Origin: Crocodylus rhombifer | Taxonomy: Eukaryota; Chordata; Crocodylia; Crocodylidae | NCBI GenBank assembly: GCA_038503035.1 | Contig: JAVSML010019008.1 | Location: forward strand, 1 to 64,000 | DNA length: 64,000 nt | Direction: 5' to 3' | In this document: in pieces, positions 11,301 to 23,761 of the stretch | Layout of the letters: each line of letters begins with the position of its first letter | Position numbering within the stretch: position 1 is the stretch's first letter | Notes under the pieces: model-generated | Databases searched by the model: none | The model's input: the letters and a program-made list of their open reading frames with translations, nothing else | Told to the model about the DNA's origin: nothing | Position numbers and translations under genes: made by a program

Positions 11301-12039
11301 TTTGCCACAAACACTTTTTGCATTTGGAACCAGGTCAGACAGTTAATTTGCTTGTCTACAGGGACATGCACTGTACCACAGCAGCTCCAGCTGTAATAGG
11401 GAGTATGTGCACAGAGGCACATGAGTGGTATTTGGGCAGCAAAGTGTGATCCCACTCTTCCCCACTCAAGCCCCTGAACACTTATTAATGCAAAAAGGTA
11501 GATTAGTCATCATCTTCTTCCTCCTGCACTTTTTGTGACTCAGTCTTAAGACTAAAATGAAGGCACCTTACCAAAGTAGATACACTGATGGTTTCTCAGG
11601 GAGTTGAACAAGGCAAAGTAGGAGCACAGTGAGACATTTAGATAGTTAAGTGCCATTTAGATGCTAATGGGCAGAATAGGATCTGAATCTAAATGCCTCC
11701 TCCTGGCTGTCTATGAGATACTGAGTTGGCCTCAGTTTTTTCATTCATTCTGTGGTGTTATAGTCAATGGATTTATACACTGTAAATGGGCACAAAAGTG
11801 GAAGCAGAATACTGGACTCCAAAGAGCACATGCATATTTTTCAACAGAATCCTGATGCTTGGCAAGATTAACCTTATAACTATCACCCTTGGATAGCAAA
11901 GCTCCTTCGCATAATGATCGATCTAGGTATTAGCATTTCTAAGATGTTGTTGTGGTACATAAGCACAGGTGCTCTGACATACTTACAATTACTATGGTAA
12001 GTAGCACCCTAGTCTATGAATAACCCAACACAGTCTAGT
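8366..12039. other. Largely unique sequence, no gene seen
   Basis: No transposon or coding signature that I can name. A good match to the YY1 consensus, AAGATGGCGGC, occurs at 10402-10412. A short inverted CTCCACTGAC/GGGGAGGAG block near 8618 resembles an old vertebrate repeat but is too short to assign. Confidence 0.5.
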
Positions 12040-12215
12040 ACATGGGTTAGATTAGGCATCAGTTCTCTTCCTGGCTCTGCTGGTAACTTTGTGTGACCCT
12101 GGGCATGTCACTTCACCTTCCCATGTCCATTTCCCCATAATCCCTCGTTCATTTAGGCTGTAAGCTCTTTAAGGCAGGCATTGTGTCTCTTCTGCTGTTT
12201 ACAGAATCCCTGTCA
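12040..12215 (+). mobile_element. MIR-like SINE with L2-type tail
   Basis: Shows the MIR core order: CCTGGCTCTGC, TGTGTGACCCTGGGCATGTC, then CACTTCACC, followed by an L2-like tail GGCTGTAAGCTCTTTAAGGC and CATTGTGTCTC. Confidence 0.75.
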
Positions 12216-15200
12216 CAGTGAGACATCAGTCTTAGGAAAGACTTTCAAGGGAAACTGAATAAATACATAATAGGCATTTGACTTCAGTGAGACCATTCGT
12301 GGATTAAGAGGCTATTTGACATATAGGAAGGCTATCCCATTCTGGCCCTGGGTAACTAATATTTGAGATTCACAGTGAAATGCATACAATCTACCTTTTG
12401 GGATTCAAGAAACAATGTGAGTCTGTCTGCAAGCGCTGATGTCTGCTAAGGTACAATGAGCAAGCATCTCTCAGGCTATGGACAGTCATAACACTAGACT
12501 GTTTAACACAGGGGCAGGAGAGGGTAGAATTTGCTACTTGGGAACATACATCAGATAAACCAATATGCCTGGTTAATCTACCCACTATCAAACTAGTTAT
12601 GTTGGAGATAAAACTCTGTAACTGTAGACCTGAATGAAACAGCTTTGAAGTTACAGAAGTTTAGAGTCTACATAGAAAAATCAAAACGGTTATAGTGGAT
12701 CAACGTGAAGCATTGCAGTTTTAAAGTGATTTAGTTATTTGTCCACACCCTGACATGATGCATTCTCTTTAAGGTCAGCAGTGAAAGGAGAGGAAAGAAA
12801 GAAGTTAATGAACTCCAGCCCTTTTTACCTTTCCATTTTCTCTTTCTGCTCTGTGGCAATACCAGCTGAAATAAAAAAAAGCTGCTCTTTGGGTATATAA
12901 GCGGTGAGAAGAAAAGCTGTGGTTTGTTTAAGGTATGGATGTGAAGGGTTAACTATATGCCTAAAATCAGCTTCAGTAGTCAAATGTTTTCCTAGATAGC
13001 TTTGAAATGCTATGCCTTTGTAGTTTTTTTTTTTTTTAATTAACATTGATCATTGACTGTACCAATTAATGCAATTACTTGGTGCAAAATACAGCTTCCT
13101 ATCAGATCTGTATCTTACCCTAGCCCTTTTGGAAAAACAATTTGGGCAGAACGGCTTGGAGAAAGGGGATTAGCCAAAGAAAACATTTCTGTTGAAAGAA
13201 ATTACCATTTACTTTTTTTAGAAGAAATGATACATTGCCTACATGCAAAGTCATAACCCATTTCCTTTTCAATAGGAACTAAATACGTTTAATCACTAGG
13301 CTGTCATATTAACTATCTTTGATTTTTATTTAAAAAAAACACTAGGGAAATAAATGTTAAAATCGAGGAAATTGGTTCAATATTGAAACTTCCTCTTGGG
13401 ATATGACTAGAATTTTAAGTTTCAGTTGGGGGGAAGGGGGGGGGAATGCTGTATGTATTCAGACCTGTTTTCTTAATTAATTTAAATGACCATTAAAGTT
13501 TGCAGTCATTAAATCAGTTTCTCAGTTGTACACCCCATGGGTACAATGAAAATCAGAGAGCGCAACCTCTAATCTGAGCTACAAACCTGGAAGAGAGGAT
13601 GGATCTGAACCTCTGGATCTGAATTTCTCCCTTTCAGTTTTTGCTCTTAACATGAAACTCAAATAAAGAGTGGCTTAGCTTTCCAGATGCAGTTTGGGTG
13701 TGGTCTAAAATGATAGGAGCATCAACAAGTCTGCTGGCAAGAGTTTGGTACAATCAAATCTGAACCAGACCCTTAACTCTAGATTAATTTCAAAGCATAT
13801 TTGAAAGCAAACTGCCCACCCCTGTTCTAATCCAGAAACTGATGTCACTTCCCTGTCATATCTGAATTCATACACACTTAGGGCTGAAGAGCTCCAGCAG
13901 GGCCTGCAATAAGACTACTCTGTGCTTCCTTTTTGTATCTGCAGAGTTTAAGCTTGTAAAAAATACCATCTCACTTGCCCTTGGTGTGGGATAAATCTTT
14001 ACCAATCTCCTCTACCTTTACAAAGCCTCTGCTGTGACCATCTGTGCAAAAAGAACCATCATAGTCATGCAAGACAGGCCATCTCTGAGTCTGCTCAAAG
14101 ACAACAATGGAACAAAAAGCCAGAAGGTAGGACTTCCTAAAAGACCGTGACAGCACTACCGAGGCAAGGAGAATCAGCTACTTAAACTTGGCTCCGGGAT
14201 TTCACGGGCCCCAGATCACAAGAGCTTTAGCAGGCAAGGATATCATCATACTAGTTTAGACCAGATTCCACGTAGGGTGCAGATCGTCTATTTTATTGAC
14301 GTGCCCCTGCCACTGCACTGTGCACAACTAGGAATTTTCCTCCAGCACAATACACAGGTGCAAAGCTTTCTCCCTGATCTGTGCCCAACATGAAAAAACA
14401 CAATAACCTTGCTCCTCGTGAGTGCTTCTCCTCCTGCTGTTACTCTGCCATTGTTGGCAAGTTTGCAACCTTGTGACTTGGCTTAGCTACCGACTGACTG
14501 CATGTTAGTGCAACTTCTCCTTTGCATGTGGCTCTATGACCCATTTTTCCCTCCAGCCAGAATTTGACCTGCATGAAATATTTTCCCCAAAACTTGTTCC
14601 CCACAAAAATGGCAAATTCTTTTAGATTTCAGCAACTTGTTTCTGTCAAAAGAACCCCTAACAAAATATATTTAACCCCCCCCCCAAAAAAAGGTCATTT
14701 TTGACCTTTTATATACGAAACATTTCCATTTTTATTCAAATTATTGGCTCTGGATATTTTTAAAAATAAAACCTTTCAAGTTTTCTTAATCCAAAGTGAT
14801 TTTTTTTCAAAATAGATTTGACTTTTAATTTAACAAGAATTATTAGGCTCAGAAATGAAATGTGATACTTCACATCAATTCAAACTTTTCAGTTTGGTAA
14901 TATTGTTCGTATATTTGTAGTTTGAGGTTTAATCGAGAATACTATTTTAATTTTTCTTTTGGAAGTGCAAGTGTACCGAGTCGTTAGTCATTCACACATC
15001 TGTGTGCAGGGTGCATGAATGATGGATACATTTAGCTTTGAAAGGAAAAGGTAAAATAAGTGGGTGTTTAGGGACAACATAGTATCCCTGTTTAGTTCAT
15101 GCTGTCCAGGGAAACAGGACACACATTACCTTCATGAAAGGAATTTGTCACTTTTTGAAAGTGTGGGGAGAAGGGAAAGAGGTTGTTTTGTTTGCTGAGA

Positions 15201-17054
15201 AAGATAATGTCTGAGAAATACAGTCTAAGACCATGCAGCAGGCTGGTCAGGAGTGATATGGATGGTCCCTGTTAGAAGAGAAGGACAATCATTCAAGTAT
15301 GTGGTAGCACAAGTAACAAACAGAAAGGGAATAGTGTAGACTCAGCCAAGCTAGAAATCTTTTGAATGGTCAAAAAAGAGGTACAGCACCTGGGTCCAAT
15401 CCAGGACCCTTTGTGTTGTCACCTTCAAGAACTGCATGGAGGGATCTTCAAGAAGTCTAAGGGCAGTAGGTGCCCAGACCCTATGGACATTCAGTGACAG
15501 CCAGGTGCCCAATTCCCATAGGCTCTTTTAGGCTCCCAGTCATAAGATCAGTGACAGCCAAGATCTAGATGTAATAGCTAGGAGCTCTTCATGGTGCTGA
15601 CGAGGCTGTGTTTGCTCCCCTCGGGGCATCAGTTGCTAAAGTGCCTGCTGGCGCCAAGTTATGAATCCCCAGATTGATACCTGAGCCACACAAGAAAAAT
15701 GAAAATTGTAGTAGGTCACATCCCATTGTAATGTAAACTCTTTTCTTCTCCGGTGTGCCAAGGCACTCTTTCATATGTAACTGAGCCAAGGGCAACAACG
15801 CCATAGTGCATTGAGCATCGGTGATCAATTTTCCCTTGTATCCACTTCTGTGAATCTTGAGACTCCACAACAAGATTTTCCTGTATTCAGAATTCAAGCA
15901 GCAATAGTAATCAGAAGGGTTTAGGTAGACATACCAGGATATTCCTCGATAATTGTAAAGCAAGAGGAGGTTGTCTTTGCCCATAGCACTGGGAGTGGTG
16001 GAGCTATGGCAAAGGTATCATTAAATAAGCTCTCTTTTACCTTGCAGTGATTAATGCGTATGTGCTATCCCGAGGTAAAAACACAGTGAAGACAAAGCCC
16101 CTTGTTTCAATGAAAAGTAAATCAAGTGAGGCCGGCTCTACAACACTGCCTGGGGTTGACCTTGCCAAGTTAACCTCACAGTAAAATGAAAACTGTGTGG
16201 TTTTCTGTGTGTTTTACCTAAGGACAGCTCATGCACATTACCCGGAGGTAAAACCATACCTTTTTTAGCACTGAAGACAAGTTTTAAGATTGACTGGCTC
16301 TGTGTAGCAAGATTAACAGAAAGGTTTACAGAAGACAGATGTACAGTCATCGCTGCGTGTCGGAAGATACAGATATGCAATCAAATGGCTTGCTTTCCAA
16401 TTTTTCTAGGCCAGAGGCAAGAAAGCCAGGAGAAACTACCTGGATTCTTTCCTGGAAGAAACAAATTTGTCTCCTACACTTGCACATACAAAGGGAATGG
16501 ATGGGTGACAGAAATGAGCGCTTTGTCTTCTGCTTGGAATCCCTGCCAATTCCTTTGAAAGCTACCATGGACACGGTACCTGGAAGAGGGTTCCCAGTCC
16601 CAGGCCTGAGGATATGAACACCTGATTTCTATCTATATTACTTAGCAGCACATTTATAGACAAGAACTGGAAGTGTCAGCATTGCTAGATCATATAAGGA
16701 TAGAGCTGGGTTAGAGCATTTAATCTGGTGAGGCACATTTTCCTGACTGCTTCAAACAGTAACTAATGAAGAGAGCTGGCTATAATGTTCCATCAACATT
16801 GTTTTTCTCAGTTGTAAACAGGGCTACTGACTACATAAAACCTTGCTCAGCAAGGGTCTGCATTTCACAGAAAAACCCAATTCTTTGTACGATACATGAA
16901 AAAGGCCAAACGTATTTTGAACAACAACAAATTTCGGTGTGCATGTTTCAGGGGGTTGCAGGGGTTTTCTTGATGGAAAGCCAAGATGCTGTGGCCTGCT
17001 TTACTAATGAATAATATCTAGCTATACAATGGCTTCTATCCACAGAGCCCGAAG
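12216..17054. other. Unique AT-rich sequence
   Basis: No gene or named repeat. Contains homopolymer tracts (oligo-T near 13025, a G-rich run at 13424-13444, a C run then A run near 14678-14692). The stretch 14550-14880 is rich in GAAACATTT-like motifs. Open frames such as 15589-15984 have no motif. Confidence 0.5.
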
Positions 17055-17170
17055 TGTGTTGCTAAATATCCTCCCGTTTCACAGATGGGAAACATGAGTC
17101 ATAGAGGTAAGGGTGGACTTGCTTAAGACCTCACAGCAGCTAGTATACTACCCAGGTCATATCCAGTGTA
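17055..17170 (-). mobile_element. MIR-like SINE fragment
   Basis: Reads as the complement of a MIR core: CCGTTTCACAGATGGGAAAC, then CATAGAGGTAAG, GACTTGCTTAAGACCTCACA and GCAGCTAGTA. Confidence 0.7.
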
Positions 17171-19904
17171 GGCAACCCAGGTACATATCTACTCCAGTAA
17201 GGACTGCAGAAGTGCTATTTAGCATACTGCAGTGATAGTTTTATGTCAGGCTCAGGGAATGATGAACACAGTTTGCTAACTTTAGCAAGAGTTGCTTTCG
17301 TATTTCCTCAGGTGCAGCATCACACTGCTCATTTACCAGCTGTGTGTGTGTTTGTCTTCATGTTAGCCTAGATGGTGGACTGATCACCCTAAAGGGAAGT
17401 GCCCTTACTGACCTGCTGCTGCTAAGTGGGCTATGACAGCAACAGCTTCCCTCTCACTGGCCCCTACTTAAAGTATTTCAGTCCAGACAGCCTGAGGTTC
17501 ATTTCCCTGGGCCCATTCACTATTAGCCTCTCTCTGAGACCAACAGTAAAAATGCCATTGAGTGACCACTGTGATGACTTTTCTGAGTCACAGATTTAAT
17601 GGGATGGATGTTGTGACTTCATTTCACAAGGACTTCCTAAGCTAGAGCATCCTGGGCAAAACACCTCCTCCCAAATTATCTGTTCTGCTGCTGTGTTTTC
17701 CTGCTGGAGGGGGCTGTTACTTCTAAGAATATTTCTATTAAACTCAAATTGATGTTTTGAAAGTGCATCATGAAGCTTAAAAGCATCATTACAATTGTCA
17801 TTCCCTTACACTTACTGTCCCTGCATGTGTAAATAATGAGGTACGCACACAAAACCAGGATTCAGCCCCCTCCTCCCCCACTCTGGGGCTTTGTTAGCTG
17901 GTGCCACCTTATCTCATGTTATGGAGCAGTACAGTACATGTCCCCAGTTTCTCAGACTATGTGTCCTTGTTGGCCTTGTTGTGTTAGACAGCCTGTCTGC
18001 TTCAAAGTCTGTGCGACTGTGTGACCCAAATCCTTAGAAATCAGTTAACTCCTTCTGCCCATCCAAAACTATTCTAATGCATATACACCAATAAGCCAGT
18101 TCCCCAAAACAAACCATTACTAACTATGCCAATAAGTAACCTGGTTTACCTGGACAGCTGTTGCATGTATGCACACACGGCCCTACTACAACTGCACAGT
18201 GAAATGAGGCAAAACTCTCATTGATTAGCCAAAAGGCACCCAGTGTCCCTTTTTTTTTTTTTTTGCATGCTGGGCTATCAGACTGTAGATTGGCCCTGGA
18301 GATAGCTTCCCACAGAAGACAAATGATTCTGTCCTAGTAACTCAAAGGTATTGAATATTTCCCAATGTCCAAATAGTGCATAGGGTGTTCTCTTCTTACC
18401 TCACTGATAGACTGCTCCACTGTAGGATGCTCACAGTGATTGCACACTGAAGGAATGAAAGGGAACAGATAGCAATGACTACCAGCAATTTTACATTATA
18501 GAATGAACTGAGGACAAGGATTGGATGTGGCCCATAAGATTATTGCAGTAGCATCCCTAACTGACCTGTTTTTGTTTTGTTTCCCTTTACAGGCAATAAA
18601 TACTGTATTATTTATTTTACATTATAACTGCAATCCCCCCTCCCTTTTTTGTTTCTCTTCTCTTTCTCTCTCTAGTAGGAAAAGAAGCCTATGATGAGTG
18701 TGGTATATTATAACTGAATATTAATCTCTTCTATTCAGTCAGTGCACGCATTTATTTATATGGATGATTTGCTAGTTTTGTTTGAATACACACACACACA
18801 TTTAATGGCGAGGTTTATTATGAAAAATGCCATCAAATTAACTCTTTTAAAAGACGCCAATGTTATTGGCAAGAAATGCGTTTTATTTCTTTGCAAATGC
18901 ACTGCTCCCTCGTACACATTCATTGCTTAGGAAGCCCAGTACTTTTCCGAATGCAGAGAAGATACCGGTGATGAGCAACTGTCATTCCCACATTAAAAGG
19001 CAAAACCAAGCCTTGATCTTTCTACAGCAGATTAGGGAAAGAGATAAAAATGAGATGAAAGCCTCAAATGTCTGTTCCACTAGGTTCGAGGCATTCTTTT
19101 TGTTTTAGTTCCGCACTCTGCTTCTTTAATTCCCGCTGGCTCAAATGCCAATTTTCTGCTATGCTGGCATGACTGCCGAAGAATTGCTTCTGTTAATAAA
19201 CTGCACAAAATAGCTGAGCAATTAGGCAATTAAACTGTTTTAAATTTAATTTAAAACCCTGGCATTTTGCTAGGCGTGTTTTTTTTTTTTTTAATCCTTT
19301 CTCTTTTGTTGGCTGGTAGGTGGAGGGTAAGTCAAAGGAATGGAAATGTCACACGGCTAAGGAAAGGAGTCTTCTGTGATCAGAATTTACTCATGCTTTC
19401 ATTGCAGACCTGCACAAGGAGTCGCTTGCTTGGGGAACCACGCTTTGCTGCTTATACCTTATTAGAACAAGCCATTTTTTCCCAAACATTTAACATACAA
19501 ACAAGCTTAATCTGATTTCTGTCCTGGTCCCAGATGGGTATCAGCGCTTGTAAGCAAATGATTTCAGGAACTGCCTACCTGATTTCTACTGCTAACATTT
19601 AAAGGGATAACGAAAGCAGAGGTATTGTTATGCTATGGCTGGGCCATTGCCCAGGCTCATTGCCATACATTCTCATTACATTAAAGGACTTTCCCCAAGT
19701 TCCACAAGACTTTGTGTCATGAGTTCCTCTGCTCTGTGCTTATAGAGTTGCCTTGTTTGCTTTGCAAGATGCATGTCCAGTTTCCTTTTATTTTTTTTCC
19801 TTTACAATTCTTCCCTTTTATTCTACTTTTGATCAGTGAAGTGAGATTTTTCCACTGCACTGGCTAGAGATAGGCCCTGAAGGAAAGTGATGAGAAGGCT
19901 TTCT
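17171..19904. other. Unique AT-rich sequence
   Basis: Oligo-T tracts near 18249-18264 and 19279-19292. A perfect inverted repeat, GTTTTAAAT and ATTTAAAAC with a 3-base spacer, lies at 19237-19257. No coding signature. Confidence 0.5.
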
Positions 19905-20450
19905 CCATCATGCCCCTTCCAGTACAGCTCAGTCCTGACCTACAACACTCCCTCTTGTTCCTTCCAGCCTCAGGGCCTCATTCAGCTCTGCTAATGAAGC
20001 TCACTCATGACCCACAGTACCCTTGCTATTCCAATCCCAGGCTGTCTAATGGCTGTTCGTTCAGCACGTGCCGGTCCTGCAGCAGCCCGTGCTATTTCAG
20101 AGCTGACCTCCATGCAGCTCTGTTGATATATCTCAGTTCTGATGCACAGCCCTATTTTTCACTATTGCCATCTTGGGTCTTGACACAGCTCTGTCCAGGC
20201 ACCCCAGTTTTGACCTATTTCCTCCTTTTGGACTCAAACCAATTTCTACCAATGCCTTGAGCTGCAGGTCTCAGGAGAGCCCCCCTCCTGTGCTCTGGAA
20301 ATACTCTTGCAAAAGATCTCAGTCCTAACCTACAGCTCATCTTGCTGTTTTGACCCTGGTCTCTCACTCCGCAGCTCTCTCGCTGCACCTCAGCTGACCC
20401 TCAACATCTGCTCTCCCAGTCCTAAGCTTCGCAGAGCAATCGGTTATCCA
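19905..20450. repeat. Degenerate tandem array
   Basis: Recurrent blocks of the type CAGCTC..GTCCTGACCTACA, CTCACTCATGACCCACAGTA, CTCAGTTCTGATGCACAGCC, CCAGTTTTGACC and CTCAGTCCTAACCTACAGCT recur every roughly 60-90 bases with drift in spacing. This looks like an old minisatellite. The open frames through it are repeat artefacts. Confidence 0.5.
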
Positions 20451-21079
20451 TCTTTTCAAAGCCTTCACTCTTCTGGAAGGAACGCAACATTCTCCCCTGT
20501 GCCCAGAGAAAACTTTCCTGTATTGAAGACTTACGGTGTCAAAGCCTCTCTGAGCTACCTACGCTCAGATGAGTGACACCATAGCAAAGCAATATATAGC
20601 ATCATGTAACATACCCTGCGGTGTTGACATAACTGCCTCCTGTGAGAAAAAAACAAAGAAACTCATATTGCCTTGGCCACATAACAGCTATTTTTAGTGA
20701 AACACTCAGGTTTGCAGTTTTTTTAAAGAAAAAAAGGTATCACTCCAAACTGTTGCCACAGTTGTGTGCCCAGTGCATAATTCTAAATGAAACTCCCCCT
20801 CCTGTGCTAATTTGAGGATATCAGCATTTCACGTCATCATTATAATCAGTTACACACAATCATTTCAACTTAATACACTACGGGGAACAATTCAATGTGA
20901 GCTGGGAAATGCATGCAATGAGCTAATCACTTTTTTCTATAGGATTCTATGATTAATCCAGAGTTCATGTTCCACATGATGAACTCACAACATATCTGGC
21001 TATCTCCATGCTCCCACCTGAATGAAGAGCTGTTAGTAAGGTGTGTAATGTCACTTTGTTAACACTAATAATAAAGGTA
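20451..21079. other. No recognisable feature
   Basis: Mixed sequence without repeat or coding signature. Confidence 0.5.
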
Positions 21080-21470
21080 GGGTGGAATTTTCAGACATTT
21101 TTCCTGCAGAAAATGCTGACTGAAGAAATGTGGGAGGCTTTAGGAAAACAAGTCAATTTTAGCAATTTTGTTTTTTATGAAAAAAAGGAATATAGCTGAA
21201 ATGTTCTGTTTTGGCTGTTTTGGAATGGATTATCTCGATTTTACATCTCAAATTACTTTCCATTTCACTTCTGCATGATATTATATTTTATTATATTACA
21301 TGATATTGCATTGCATTAGCTGCAATCAGAACAAAACATTTCAGTTCTTTTCAAAGCAAAGCATTTCAACTGACCTGAAATGATTTTTTTTTAGTGAGGG
21401 AATTTGTCGCACGGGGAAATTTCTGAATTTTTTTGTTTTGTTCTATTTCAGAATGAGAAAAAATTGATCT
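21080..21470. repeat. A/T-rich foldback-like repeat
   Basis: Contains GCTGAAATGTTCTGTTTTGG on one side and AAAACATTTCAGTTC on the other, an inverted arrangement of GAAATGTTC-like words around an AT-rich centre. A similar stretch is at 55385-55585. Probably an old interspersed repeat; not classifiable by eye. Confidence 0.4.
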
Positions 21471-21998
21471 TGAAGAATGGTCTACAAAATGGAAAATCCT
21501 TCTACTGCCTGTTATGTTGCCCATCATTTGCAGCTCTCAGGGACTTAAGGAGGCCAATGGTGAACCAGACTGATTCAATCCCTGAGTCCAGGACTGGCCA
21601 GTGCCAAGCTGTTCTTTGCAGTAAATGTAGTGATTATGCAGTAGACAGCGACAGCATTTTCAAAATATATATGTAATTCCAGCCCCAATCCAGTCCCCAA
21701 ACTCTACCAGGTGGCTAATGTTTCGCTTGCCTTCTAATCCTATATTGGTAGTTTATCTAGCTGGCTGTTAGTTTCCCTGTTTACTTCCATCCTTTGTCGG
21801 TCTTTTCCATTCAGATACCAAGTTCTTCAGTGTAGAAACCCTCTCTTCCATTCATGTGTACAAGGAATGGGCACCACACGATACAGGTCTTAAACTATGT
21901 ATTACTATTATTCATTTTTACTATTATACATCTTCAAACCATCTGTCTTATTTCCATACATTTGACAATCTTCCTAGATGGCTAGTAAGTTCATGTCA
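21471..21998. other. No recognisable feature
   Basis: Unique-looking sequence; nothing identifiable. Confidence 0.5.
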
Positions 21999-22403
21999 CT
22001 GGGCGCATCTACACATGCATTAAAGCAATTTTTCTAATGTGCATTAAATTTAGTACCTCCAATGTGAGGGCACCTATCATGTGCTGGTTGTCTGTTCTGA
22101 TGCATGCTAATTTGTAGGGCCCTATTCGATTCAGATTCAGAGTCAGCCCAAACTGGGGACAGTGATTCAATTTGTTGATTTGCATCACTGTCTCTGATTT
22201 GATTCGGCTGAATCCAAATCTGAAGATTCGATGCTGATTTGGAGAATCAGCAATCTGGGCACAGACACAAAGTTTTAGAAGTTTTTTCTACATATCTTTA
22301 GGTAGCAGGCACAGCTAATGATCGCTGTGATGCTGGGGCAGATGAAGTATCCCACAGGAGCATGGTGAGGGGCGGAGGTGGGCAGCCCTTTGCGTGCTCG
22401 GCA

Positions 22404-22453
22404 GCAAACCCAGAAGTGGACCAGAAGTACTTCTGGTTCACTTCCGGGTCTGC
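22404..22453. repeat. 50-bp imperfect palindrome in MITE C
   Basis: Centred on CCAGAAGTACTTCTGG (22421-22436), with pairing continuing outward to CGAAACCC-like flanks through a few mismatches and one G-T wobble. Confidence 0.9.
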
Positions 22454-22584
22454 CAGGGAGCACATGGAGGGGCCCCCCCATGCCCTCCCAGATCAGCAAT
22501 TGGCTGCAGGGGGATCCCGAGTGCCCCCTCAGACCCAGGAGGCATGAGTTGCCAAGTCGAAAGGGGGAGGGGCTGTGCACTCCC

Positions 22585-22638
22585 CAGCAGACCCAGAAGT
22601 GGACCAGAAGTGCTTCTGGTCCACTTCTGAGTCTGCTG
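22585..22638. repeat. 54-bp palindrome in MITE C
   Basis: Centred on CCAGAAGTGCTTCTGG (22604-22619). Arms of 27 bases pair with a single mismatch (22593 against 22630). The central 35 bases repeat those of the palindrome at 22404. Confidence 0.93.
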
Positions 22639-23347
22639 CTGAGCACGCTGGGGAGACCCCCATGCTCCTGTGGGATGTTCCATGTGCCCCAGCATCACAG
22701 TATTCACGAACCCCAGCTACCTAGAGGTATGTAGAAAAAACATTTAAAGCTGTGTTTATGTCCAAATCACCAAATCTTTCCAAATCTCTTTGAATCGATT
22801 TGGAGGGTTCCAATTCCAATCACAGAGATTAAAGGGTCCTCTGATTTGATTTGGATTCAGAGATTTGGCCACCAAATCGGGCCGAATCTCTACTGAATTG
22901 AATCAGGGACCAAAGCTTCACACAGCCCTACTAATTAGCACACATTGGAGCAGATTCGATTAATCGAGTCTGTTGGAGTGTGTTAATTAACGCACTCAAG
23001 CAGCCTCCATGTCATGTCTATTCAGTGTCCCCATGCTTCAAAACAGTGGTGGGGATGCTTGAACTAAAGCTCAGTGAACAAGCTTTAGTTCAAGTGCTCT
23101 TGCTATCATTTTGAAGTGTGGGATGCTGAATAAAAGTGACGCTCTCAGAGTCAATCTAATTAAAGGCCCCCCGCCCCCAACCCCAGAGCATACATATGGA
23201 CACCCTGAGGCACTAAAAAATGTTCATTAGACTTCCTTAAAATATGCATTGTTTTTAAGTGCTGCTTAATGTACAGTAGCTTATATTACTGCTTATTAGC
23301 ATAAAGTCACAGTTTTTTACATAACATTGAATGCACAGTAAAATAGG

Positions 23348-23753
23348 TAGGGACCTACTAAATTCATGGTGGAAGTGGGGTGCGCTATGACTCCTTTAAT
23401 CTTGCAGGTCCTGCCCCACCACTGATTAGTGGAGAGGCCCTGCTTGTGGCTTGCTCCTGATCAACAGGGAGACAAAACTGCAATTTTAAATATGGTGCCA
23501 TTTTTGCCTCCTGCCACTGATTGACTGAGGGCCCTTGGATGGCCCTGCTGTTTGCTGCTGACTCTCGGGGAGGCAAAAACGGTGCCATATTTAAAACTGT
23601 GGTTTCAACTTCCCTGCTGATCAGGAGGGTCCTCCACTAATTAGCAGCAATGGGGGGAGGAGGGGAACAAGGGGTGAGTGTGTGCAGGGGAACATGCAAG
23701 ATTAAAGGAGCCGCCATGCACTTTATTTCTGCTATGAGTTTGGTCGGTCCGTA
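23348..23753. mobile_element. hAT MITE with long TIRs and perfect 8-bp target duplication
   Basis: The left end TAGGGACCTACTAAATTCAT and the complement of the right end, TACGGACCGACCAAACTCAT, belong to imperfect TIRs of about 58 bp that finish in the identical CTCCTTTAATCTTGC. The element is flanked by AAAATAGG on both sides (23340-23347 and 23754-23761), an exact 8-bp duplication typical of hAT. The 406-bp interior is non-coding and carries inverted blocks such as ATTTTAAATATGGTGCCAT against GGTGCCATATTTAAAAC. Confidence 0.92.
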
Positions 23754-23761
23754 AAAATAGG

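Larger units (their letters stand above)
22115..22930. mobile_element. hAT MITE 'C' with nested hairpins
   Basis: Right end CAAAGCTTCACACAGCCCTA is the complement of TAGGGCTGTGTGAAGCTTTG, matching the TIR of the hAT element at 51161-54150; the left end begins TAGGGC. Flanking 8-mers CTAATTTG and CTAATTAG agree at 7 of 8 bases, as expected for hAT. Subterminal regions are full of GATTCG/GAATC words shared with the MITEs at 27652 and 35578. The interior differs from those: a long inverted repeat (about 22285-22366 against 22666-22745) encloses two further palindromes. Non-coding; open frames on both strands come from the palindromes. Confidence 0.85.
21999..23215. mobile_element. Foldback MITE family F3, copy 1, interrupted
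   Basis: Begins near GGGCGCATCTACACATGC and ends near CATATGGACACCC, weak inverted ends. The core is a long foldback: CTTGAACTAAAGCT (23059-23072) pairs perfectly with AGCTTTAGTTCAAG (23082-23095) across a 9-base loop. Pairing continues outward through ATTCAGTGTCCCC..GCTTCAAAAC against TTTTGAAGTGTGGGATGCTG. A hAT MITE (22115-22930) splits the element, flanked by CTAATTTG and CTAATTAG. Copies 2 and 3 lie at about 44850 and 60695. Confidence 0.7.

Noticed and set aside
13424..13444. G-rich run that could form a quadruplex
   Set aside because: An isolated homopolymer-like run without a promoter or other functional context.
22275..22734. Overlapping open frames with repeated GPEVLLVHF-like or QKWTRS-like peptides
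   Set aside because: These are translations of the palindromes in MITE C, seen on both strands.
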